From contig NVSY01000007.1 of NCBI GenBank assembly GCA_002401385.1, positions 87,801-92,845 on the forward strand: a DNA stretch of 5,045 bases. The letters run 5' to 3'. Below the pieces are notes generated by a model that saw nothing but the letters and a program-made list of their open reading frames with translations, was not told where the DNA came from and did no database searches. This stretch comes from Flavobacteriaceae bacterium (GTDB lineage Bacteria > Bacteroidota > Bacteroidia > Flavobacteriales > Flavobacteriaceae). Below, piece after piece: positions 1 to 5,045 of this stretch (the first letter of the stretch is position 1; each line of letters opens with the position of its first letter). The translations under genes and the position numbers were made by a program.

Positions 1-1236
1 GACCTAACTCAAAATATAGGACACAGATTATCTGGATCAACACAAGCGGAAAAAGCCGTACAATGGGGTGAACAATTAATGAAATCACAGCAATTTGATT
101 CCGTTTGGCTACAACCAATTATGGTTCCACACTGGGTACGAGGGGCACAAGAAACAGCGTATTTTATTTCAAAAAACAACAAAACAACTGTTGCTATTTG
201 TGCTTTAGGAGGTTCGGTAGCCACCCCTGAAAATGGAGTTACCGCAGAAGTTATAGAATTAAACAGCATCAAACAAGTGTCAGAACACGGAGAAAAACTA
301 AAAGGAAAAATAGTGTTTTTTAACCGCGCTTTTGACCCTACACTAATCAATACATTTCATGCCTACGGGGGCTGTGTAGACCAACGATGGGCAGGAGCTC
401 ATGCTGTAGGCACCTACGGAGCATTGGGTGTAATAGTTAGATCCATGACAGGAACTATTGACGATTTCCCTCACACGGGATCTATGGGATACCAAGAATT
501 ACCACAAGAACAACGAGTTCCTGCAGCTGCAATTAGCACGAAAGCGTCCAATGAATTAAGTGCAGCTCTTAAGATAAACCCGACATTGAAATTTCACTTT
601 CAACAATCATGTAAAACACTGCCTGACGCTCCTTCATTCAATGTTATTGGTGAGTTAAAAGGTGCTGAATTCCCAAACAAATACATCACCGTAGGTGGTC
701 ATTTAGACTCTTGGGACTTAGGAGATGGTGCACATGATGATGGAACGGGTGTTGTACAATCTTTAGAAGTTCTACGAATTTTTAAAGCAAACAATATCCA
801 ACCAAGACACAGTATAAGAGCCGTCCTTTTTATGAATGAAGAAAACGGAAATAGAGGAGGAAAACGATACGCTGCTGCCGCAAAAGAAAACAACGAAATT
901 CATGTTGCTGCACTAGAATCTGATGCCGGAGGACATACACCAAGAGGCTTTAGTTATGACGGAAATATTGATAAAGTTGAATTGTTTAAAAGTTGGAAAA
1001 AATTATTATCCCCTTATGGATTGCACGAATGGGAAAAAGGACACACTGGTGTGGATATTGATCCGCTAAAATCTGACTCCATTGTGTTGGCAGGCTACAG
1101 ACCCGATTCACAGCGTTATTTTGATTATCATCACTCTGCAAACGACACTTTTGACAAAGTCAATGAACGAGAACTACAATTAGGAACCGCAGCAATGACA
1201 TCACTTATCTATTTATTAGACCAACATTTGGATTAA
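1..1236 (+). CDS. M28 family zinc peptidase, carboxypeptidase Q (PGCP)-like, 5' partial
   Basis: Zinc-dependent exopeptidase that probably removes residues from small peptides outside the cytoplasm. The frame is open from base 1, so the ATG at 79 is internal and the true start lies off the window; 411 residues are visible, and the missing part would hold a signal peptide in a usual member of about 460-480 residues. Numbering from base 1, the N-terminal motif IGHRLSGS is at residues 6-13 and PHWVRG follows, both typical of PGCP. A PA-like insert spans about residues 70-195. The M28 metal site is complete: His234 and Asp236 (GGHLDSWD), bridging Asp246 (HDDGTG), catalytic Glu280 and ligand Glu281 (NEENG), Asp308 (ESDAGG) and His378 (YHHSANDT). 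No frameshift is seen. Family assignment is firm; the true substrate is unknown. The gene is followed directly by the heptad repeat array. Confidence 0.93.
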   Translation, partial: DLTQNIGHRLSGSTQAEKAVQWGEQLMKSQQFDSVWLQPIMVPHWVRGAQETAYFISKNNKTTVAICALGGSVATPENGVTAEVIELNSIKQVSEHGEKLKGKIVFFNRAFDPTLINTFHAYGGCVDQRWAGAHAVGTYGALGVIVRSMTGTIDDFPHTGSMGYQELPQEQRVPAAAISTKASNELSAALKINPTLKFHFQQSCKTLPDAPSFNVIGELKGAEFPNKYITVGGHLDSWDLGDGAHDDGTGVVQSLEVLRIFKANNIQPRHSIRAVLFMNEENGNRGGKRYAAAAKENNEIHVAALESDAGGHTPRGFSYDGNIDKVELFKSWKKLLSPYGLHEWEKGHTGVDIDPLKSDSIVLAGYRPDSQRYFDYHHSANDTFDKVNERELQLGTAAMTSLIYLLDQHLD

Positions 1237-1240
1237 TATG

Positions 1241-1359
1241 GTTGCTGGTTGTTAGTTGCTGGTTGCTAGTTACTGGTTGTTAGTTGTTGGTTGTTAGTTG
1301 TTGGTTGCTTGTTGCTGGTTGTTAGTTGTTGGTTGCTTGTTGCTGGTTTCAGGTTGAAA
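1241..1359. repeat. Tandem heptanucleotide repeat array (about 15-17 units)
   Basis: Starting five bases after the M28 stop codon, 15 consecutive heptamers stay in perfect 7-bp register from 1241 to 1345. Fourteen fit GTTGYTD and one is GTTACTG; two decayed units, GTTTCAG and GTTGAAA, follow to 1359. The last base alternates strictly between G (odd units) and A/T (even units), so the basic unit is a 14-bp dimer, GTTGYTG plus GTTGYTW. Bases 1290-1317 are repeated exactly at 1318-1345, pointing to a recent 28-bp duplication. By my count about 87% of bases in 1241-1345 are G or T on this strand. Stops occur in the frames I read, so it is not coding. It resembles the short tandemly repeated heptamers known from some bacterial intergenic regions; its function is unknown. 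Confidence 0.9.
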
Positions 1360-1360
1360 C
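1346..1360. repeat. Short perfect inverted repeat closing the heptad array
   Basis: GTTTCA (1346-1351), a 3-base loop GGT, and TGAAAC (1355-1360) form a perfect 6-bp stem. It coincides with the two decayed heptads at the end of the array. No run of T follows on the plus strand, so it does not look like a classical intrinsic terminator, although a weak one for the upstream peptidase gene cannot be excluded. Confidence 0.6.
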
Positions 1361-1413
1361 TTAATATCTGAAGGACTTACAAGATAAAACTGTCTTAATT
1401 TAATCTGTTTTTG

Positions 1414-1421
1414 TATTTTTG
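1414..1421 (+). promoter_or_regulatory. Bacteroidota-type -7 promoter element for the amidohydrolase gene
   Basis: TATTTTTG matches the Bacteroidota/Flavobacterium -7 consensus TANNTTTG at every fixed position. It lies 40 bases before the ATG at 1462, which would give a 5' leader of roughly 30-35 bases. The usual TTG of the -33 element is not seen 17-23 bases upstream (1388-1396), so the match is to half of the promoter only. This suggests the amidohydrolase is transcribed separately from the peptidase gene. T-rich DNA gives such matches by chance, hence moderate confidence. Confidence 0.55.
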
Positions 1422-1461
1422 TACATTAAACAAATCAATATTTGAAACTTATCAAACTAAC

Positions 1462-3087
1462 ATGAGAACATATATTTTATTAATTGCAAGTAGTATTCTT
1501 TTACTTTCTTGTGAATTAAAACCAGCAGTAGACACCATCATCATCAATGCCAATATTTATACGGTCAACGACAATTTTGAAGTCGCGCAGGCAATGGCTA
1601 TTAAAGATGGAAAAATTGTAGAAGTAGCTTCCAATCTCGTAATCCAATCCAAATACAGGCCCGAATACATTAACAATGCAGAAGGAAAAACCATTGTACC
1701 TGGATTTATAGATGCCCATTGTCATTTTTTAGGATTGGGACTTTCTAAGCAAAAAGTAAACTTAGTAGGTACCAAAAGTTTTGACGAGGTAATTGAACGA
1801 ATCGTTGATTTTCAAAAAGAAAAAAATGTTGCATACATCACTGGTCGTGGATGGGATCAAAACGATTGGGACATCAAAGAATATCCAACAAAAGAAAAGC
1901 TAGACAAATTATTTCCTAATACCCCTATTGCGATTCGTCGTATTGATGGACATGCATTATTAGCAAACCAAGCAGCCATTGACCTTGCAGGAGTTACCAT
2001 AAACACCCTTTTTGAAGGTGGAGAGATCTTAAAGAAAGAGGGACAGTTAACCGGTGTTTTTATTGATATGCCGATGGATTTAATTGAAAATAAAATTCCA
2101 CCTACTCCCAAAAAACAGAAAATTCAAGCATTACTAGATGCACAAACACATGGTTTTTATTTTGGACTTACTACGGTCGACGACGCAGGCCTATCACGAA
2201 GTTCTATCGAACTTATAGATAGTTTACAGCAATCTGGTGACTTAAAGATGCGTATCTACGCCATGATCTCCAACAAAAAGGAAGATGTAGACTATTATTT
2301 ACAAAAAGGAATCTACAAAACCGACAAATTAAACGTTCGCTCTGTAAAAGTATATGCTGATGGTGCTTTAGGATCTAGAGGAGCCGCTTTAAAAAAATCC
2401 TATAGCGATAAACACAATCATTTTGGAGCCTTATTATCATCCCCAGAATCGTTTAAAGAAATTGCTGAAAAATTGGCCAACTCAGAATTTCAAATGAACA
2501 CACATGCCATAGGGGATTCAGCAAATGCGATGTTATTAAACATTTATAAAGAAGTTTTAAAAGATAAAGTGAATAAACGTTGGAGAATCGAACATGCACA
2601 AATTGTAAGTTCAGAAGATGTAGAATTATTCAAAAATGTAATCCCATCCGTGCAACCAACACATGCCACTTCTGACATGTACTGGGCAGAAGACCGTCTT
2701 GGAGCAGCTCGCATAAAAACCGCTTATGCCTATAAAAAATTATTAAAAGCGCATGGTAAGATAGCACTAGGAACCGATTTCCCTGTAGAAAAAGTTAGCC
2801 CAATCCTTACCTTTTATGCTGCAGTTACAAGAAAAGATTTAAAACAATTTCCCAAGAATGGTTTTCAAATTGAGAATGCTTTAACCAGAGAAGAAGCCCT
2901 AAGAGGAATGACAATTTGGGCTGCATATTCCAATTTTGAAGAGAATGAAAAAGGAAGCTTAGAAGCTGGGAAATTTGCTGATTTTGCTATCTTGAACAAA
3001 AATATAATGGAAATTTCGGAAGATGAAATCCTAGACATACATGTTGAGGAGACCTATGTAAACGGTGAAATTGTTTATAAAAAGTAA
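1462..3087 (+). CDS. YtcJ-like amidohydrolase, predicted lipoprotein
   Basis: Metal-dependent hydrolase of the amidohydrolase superfamily, Amidohydro_3/YtcJ branch, 541 residues; relatives include N-substituted formamide deformylase, but the substrate here cannot be told. The ATG at 1462 is chosen because it opens directly into a lipoprotein signal: Arg2, a hydrophobic stretch, and the lipobox LLSC with Cys17. An upstream TTG at 1411 would put 17 extra residues before that signal and overlap the promoter. Mature protein is expected to be lipid-anchored; Glu follows the Cys, so no inner-membrane Asp+2 retention signal is present. Visible motifs: DAHCH with His86 and His88, VKVYADG with Lys296 and Asp300, NTHAIGD with His348, EHAQ with His378, GTDFP with Asp439. 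N-terminal (about 23-80) and C-terminal (GSLEAGKFADF onward) stretches form the usual small beta domain. No Shine-Dalgarno is seen. The frame is intact. Confidence 0.9.
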   Translation: MRTYILLIASSILLLSCELKPAVDTIIINANIYTVNDNFEVAQAMAIKDGKIVEVASNLVIQSKYRPEYINNAEGKTIVPGFIDAHCHFLGLGLSKQKVNLVGTKSFDEVIERIVDFQKEKNVAYITGRGWDQNDWDIKEYPTKEKLDKLFPNTPIAIRRIDGHALLANQAAIDLAGVTINTLFEGGEILKKEGQLTGVFIDMPMDLIENKIPPTPKKQKIQALLDAQTHGFYFGLTTVDDAGLSRSSIELIDSLQQSGDLKMRIYAMISNKKEDVDYYLQKGIYKTDKLNVRSVKVYADGALGSRGAALKKSYSDKHNHFGALLSSPESFKEIAEKLANSEFQMNTHAIGDSANAMLLNIYKEVLKDKVNKRWRIEHAQIVSSEDVELFKNVIPSVQPTHATSDMYWAEDRLGAARIKTAYAYKKLLKAHGKIALGTDFPVEKVSPILTFYAAVTRKDLKQFPKNGFQIENALTREEALRGMTIWAAYSNFEENEKGSLEAGKFADFAILNKNIMEISEDEILDIHVEETYVNGEIVYKK

Positions 3088-3115
3088 AAAAAAGAAATTG
3101 CTTTAACTGTATGTT

Positions 3116-3168
3116 GTAAGTTAAAAATGATACATTGTAACAGCATCTAATGATCGTTTTTAACTTAC
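3116..3168. repeat. Long imperfect inverted repeat (hairpin) between amidohydrolase and dipeptidase genes
   Basis: Bases 3116-3131 pair with 3153-3168 over 16 positions, with one mismatch that becomes a G-U pair in RNA (3128 with 3156). After one bulged base (3132) the stem continues with CATT (3133-3136) against AATG (3149-3152), leaving a 12-base loop. The stem is AT-rich and holds A5 paired with T5. It starts 28 bases after the amidohydrolase stop and ends 16 bases before the dipeptidase start. There is no T-run after the stem, so a classical terminator is doubtful; RNA processing, partial termination or control of the next gene are alternatives. Confidence 0.7.
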
Positions 3169-3188
3169 CATCTAAAACACCGCTTTGA
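3150..3188 (+). other. Possible 12-codon upstream ORF overlapping the dipeptidase start
   Basis: An ATG at 3150 opens a frame encoding MIVFNLPSKTPL. Its TGA stop (3186-3188) overlaps the TTG start of the dipeptidase (3185-3187) in the four bases TTGA. Such stop-start overlaps often couple translation. The ATG lies in the hairpin's loop-side stem. No ribosome binding site is visible and the peptide is not recognised, so this may be chance. Confidence 0.25.
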
Positions 3189-3868
3189 AATTAACTTATA
3201 CGCATATCATATTGTTTTTTACGTTGGTTGTACTAACGTTAAAAACCACCGCTCAAGACCTACCCAAAGGTTTTGTATATGTAGATGAATTGATTCCAAA
3301 TATAGCATTGGATTTGCGCTATACAAGCTTCAATAACTTTGTTGGACAACCAATTGAGGGCTATCAAAAAGCACGATGTATTCTAAGTCTAAAAGCAACA
3401 GAGGCCTTAAAAAAAGCACAAATATCCTTAAACAAAAAAGACCTAGGTTTATTAATCTACGATTCATACAGACCGCAACAAGCTGTGAACCATTTTATGC
3501 GTTGGGCAAAAAACACCAACGACACCTTGATGAAACAACATTATTATCCAGGTGTAAAAAAGAAAAATTTATTCAAAGAACAATACATCGCCACAAGATC
3601 TGGGCATAGTAGAGGTAGCACCATTGATGTAACTCTTATCAATTTAAAAACAGGAATTGTACTAGATATGGGCAGTCCGTTTGATTTTTTCGGACCAGAA
3701 TCTTGGGTTTCTAACAGAAATCTAACAGCCATTCAAATTGCAAATAGGCAGTTATTACAAAGCACCATGAAACAATTTAATTTCAGGAACTACCCAAAAG
3801 AGTGGTGGCATTTCACACTCTGTTGGGAACCTTTTCCTAAAACTTATTTTGATTTCCCTGTAAATTAA
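3185..3868 (+). CDS. Exported D-alanyl-D-alanine dipeptidase (VanX/DdpX-like, peptidase M15D)
   Basis: Zinc dipeptidase expected to split D-Ala-D-Ala, 227 residues, in the family's usual range. The start is TTG: an in-frame stop at 3173-3175 limits the frame, no in-frame ATG occurs before residue 80, and TTG is followed at once by Lys2 and a hydrophobic segment (about residues 8-19). That makes a signal peptide with likely cleavage after Ala23 (TTA|QD), so the enzyme should act in the periplasm. Catalytic residues all match VanX: Arg96 in YDSYRPQQA, zinc ligands His141 and Asp148 in SGHSRGSTID, and Glu206 and His209 in EWWHF. Export fits peptidoglycan turnover or nutrient recovery better than glycopeptide resistance, and no vanH, vanA or regulator gene lies nearby. 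The stop codon overlaps that of convergent trpA. No Shine-Dalgarno is seen. Confidence 0.9.
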   Translation: MKLTYTHIILFFTLVVLTLKTTAQDLPKGFVYVDELIPNIALDLRYTSFNNFVGQPIEGYQKARCILSLKATEALKKAQISLNKKDLGLLIYDSYRPQQAVNHFMRWAKNTNDTLMKQHYYPGVKKKNLFKEQYIATRSGHSRGSTIDVTLINLKTGIVLDMGSPFDFFGPESWVSNRNLTAIQIANRQLLQSTMKQFNFRNYPKEWWHFTLCWEPFPKTYFDFPVN

Positions 3869-4626
3869 CGAATCCCCTTTACAAATTCATCAATTTTATT
3901 CACACCGTTTTCTGTCAAGTGCTTTACAAAAGCTGAACCTATAATAGCTCCTTTGGCATATTTAGTAGCTTGTTGGAATGTTTCTGCATTTGAAATACCA
4001 AATCCAACAATTTGAGGAGCATTTAACTGCATGGCATCTATCCGTTTAAAATAGGCTTCTTGCGTACCTCCAAAAGCACTTTTAGCACCTGTTACACTAG
4101 CAGAACTTACCATATAAATAAAGCCATTCGAAATTTTATCTATAAACCTGATACGCGCATCAGATGTTTGAGGCGTGATTAAAAACACGTTGATCAAATC
4201 GTATTTTTCGAAGGTTTCTTTATATAAATCATTGTATTCTTTGACTGGTAAATCTGGAATTATCAAACCATCTATTCCGACCTCCTTACATTTCTTACAA
4301 AAAGCGTCTACACCGTATTGTAACAATGGGTTAAAATAGCCCATAATCACTAGTGGAATGGAGACCGTTTTTCTGATATCTTTTAATTGTTCAAATAACA
4401 ACTCGGTACTCATTCCATTATTCAAAGACGTTGTAGAACTTGCTTGAATAGTAGGACCATCTGCCAAAGGATCACTAAAAGGCAATCCAATTTCTACAAA
4501 GTCTACCCCACTTTTCTCAAGTTCCTGCAATACTTTTACAGTACTATCTGGCGCTGGATATCCAGCAGTAAAATAGATGGAAAGTAATTTTTTATTTTCG
4601 TTTAGTTTATGTTGTATTCTGTTCAT
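3865..4626 (-). CDS. trpA: Tryptophan synthase alpha subunit
   Basis: Cleaves indole-3-glycerol phosphate to indole and glyceraldehyde 3-phosphate in the cytoplasm; indole is channelled to TrpB. Length is 253 residues, slightly under the 260-270 of enterobacterial TrpA and ordinary for the family. The two catalytic acids are visible as Glu45 in VEIGLPFSDP and Asp56 in LADGPTIQ. Also present are the loop motif SVTGA and the phosphate-binding motifs GFGIS and IIGSAFVK. The ATG at 4626 is chosen since MNRIQHKL begins the family's normal N-terminus; the frame is open further upstream to a TTG at 4692, but those 22 residues do not look like TrpA. It lies 101 bases after trpB, the normal order, and is probably cotranscribed with it. 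No promoter match is seen in the gap. It is the last trp gene here, since the next gene converges on it. Confidence 0.97.
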   Translation of the reverse strand: MNRIQHKLNENKKLLSIYFTAGYPAPDSTVKVLQELEKSGVDFVEIGLPFSDPLADGPTIQASSTTSLNNGMSTELLFEQLKDIRKTVSIPLVIMGYFNPLLQYGVDAFCKKCKEVGIDGLIIPDLPVKEYNDLYKETFEKYDLINVFLITPQTSDARIRFIDKISNGFIYMVSSASVTGAKSAFGGTQEAYFKRIDAMQLNAPQIVGFGISNAETFQQATKYAKGAIIGSAFVKHLTENGVNKIDEFVKGIR

Positions 4627-4727
4627 GTAATTTCTTTTAAATGTTATTGAATCTACTGATACGCATTTATCTAGTCTTAAAATCAAAAGCAACTAAACAG
4701 CGCAACGGTAGCTGAGAAGCGCCGAAT
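4627..4727 (-). other. trpB-trpA spacer with a GC-rich patch
   Basis: This 101-base spacer is unusually long for a trpBA pair, whose genes are often adjacent or overlapping. Its trpB-proximal part (about 4700-4726) is roughly 63% GC by my count, against AT-rich surroundings. It holds two mutually exclusive 4-bp stems, CAGC/GCTG (4698-4701 with 4711-4714) and GCGC/GCGC (4700-4703 with 4719-4722), neither followed by a T-run. I see no promoter, terminator or RNA gene in it. Confidence 0.5.
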
Positions 4728-5045
4728 CTATAAGCCGAAATAGTTAATATACGTATCCAAATCCTTATCTCCACGACCCGACAAATTCAACACGACTATA
4801 TCATCTTTCTTAAATTGTTTTTGGTCAAAAACCGCCAAGGCATGTGAACTTTCAATCGCAGGAATAATCCCTTCCAATTTACACAGGTCCAATCCTGACT
4901 TCATGGCTTCAGCATCCGTAACTGCAATAAACTCTGCTCGTTTTGTTTTACATAAATGTGCATGTAAAGGTCCCACTCCTGGGTAATCCAAGCCAGCAGA
5001 AATAGAATATGGTTCTATAATCTGACCGTCTTTGGTTTGCATTAA
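4728..5045 (-). CDS. trpB: Tryptophan synthase beta subunit, 5' partial (C-terminal part)
   Basis: PLP enzyme that condenses indole with L-serine to give L-tryptophan, forming a complex with TrpA. Only the last 105 residues are visible; the frame stays open to the window edge, so the ATG at 5042 is internal. The segment GQIIEPYSISAGLDYPGVGP matches the highly conserved late part of TrpB. It is followed by VTDAEAM, by EGIIPAIESSHALA, and by VVLNLSGRGDKD, whose SGRGDKD is a TrpB hallmark close to the end of the chain. The PLP lysine and the glycine-rich phosphate loop lie outside the window. The chain ends YFGL with TAG, about as expected. It precedes trpA on the same strand and presumably belongs to a trp operon continuing to the right. 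Confidence 0.97.
   Translation of the reverse strand, partial: LMQTKDGQIIEPYSISAGLDYPGVGPLHAHLCKTKRAEFIAVTDAEAMKSGLDLCKLEGIIPAIESSHALAVFDQKQFKKDDIVVLNLSGRGDKDLDTYINYFGL

Noticed and set aside
79..81. ATG at 79 as the start of the M28 peptidase
   Set aside because: The frame is open to base 1 and the residues before it (IGHRLSGS and onward) are conserved PGCP sequence, so the gene begins outside the window.
9..350. Minus-strand open frames such as 9-350, 699-893, 1516-1725, 1857-2111 and 3544-3732, and plus-strand 3376-3609
   Set aside because: All lie inside well-supported genes in other frames and encode cysteine/serine-rich or low-complexity peptides without recognisable motifs.
1241..1345. 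CRISPR array
   Set aside because: The units are 7-14 bp tandem repeats with no unique spacers between them and no cas genes in the window.
1411..1461. Amidohydrolase starting at the TTG at 1411
   Set aside because: It would put 17 residues before a clear lipoprotein signal peptide and overlap the TANNTTTG element; ATG at 1462 fits both.
3116..3168. Intrinsic terminator of the amidohydrolase gene
   Set aside because: The T5 run is inside the stem and the bases after the stem (CATCTAAAAC) are not T-rich, so I record it as an inverted repeat only.
3185..3868. Vancomycin resistance gene vanX
   Set aside because: The enzyme family matches, but the protein has an export signal and no vanH, vanA, vanR or vanS neighbour; household peptidoglycan use is more likely.
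4627..4692. Longer trpA starting at a TTG at 4692
   Set aside because: The extra 22 residues do not resemble TrpA, and MNRIQHKL at 4626 is the expected N-terminus.
4699..4739. tRNA or small structured RNA in the GC-rich patch
   Set aside because: GGTAGCTGAG recalls a tRNA D-arm, but there is no acceptor stem, anticodon arm or T-arm, and only 4-bp mutually exclusive stems can form.

Overview
The window looks like a piece of a chromosome from the family Flavobacteriaceae (phylum Bacteroidota). It is AT-rich, and its codons favour A/T endings. Start codons lack a recognisable Shine-Dalgarno sequence. One promoter carries a full match to the Bacteroidota -7 element TANNTTTG. The encoded proteins resemble flavobacterial versions of their families. 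No genus can be named from this sequence alone.

Left to right: (1) the 3' part of a gene for an M28 zinc peptidase of the carboxypeptidase Q / PGCP type (+, 1-1236, N-terminus outside the window); (2) a 225-base gap (1237-1461) holding 15 in-register 7-bp repeats built as alternating 14-bp dimers, closed by a small perfect hairpin, then a TANNTTTG promoter; (3) a lipoprotein amidohydrolase of the YtcJ type (+, 1462-3087); (4) a 97-base gap with a long imperfect hairpin and a 12-codon upstream ORF; (5) an exported D-Ala-D-Ala dipeptidase of the VanX/DdpX type with a TTG start (+, 3185-3868); (6) on the other strand, trpA (3865-4626) and the 3' end of trpB (4728-5045), the distal end of a tryptophan operon entering from the right.

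The three plus-strand genes encode hydrolases. The amidohydrolase and the dipeptidase carry visible export signals, and the M28 protein is probably exported too, as its family usually is. Together they could serve cell-envelope or peptide breakdown, but each gap contains repeats or a promoter and nothing shows that they form one operon. trpB and trpA supply the two subunits of tryptophan synthase, which makes L-tryptophan from indole-3-glycerol phosphate and L-serine. The dipeptidase gene and trpA converge and share the four bases TTAA as their two stop codons, leaving no room for a terminator between them.

I found no new multi-gene system, mobile element, CRISPR array or RNA gene. The parts most worth a second look are the non-coding ones: the heptad repeat array, the hairpin and short ORF before the dipeptidase, the overlapping convergent stops, and a GC-rich patch between trpB and trpA.
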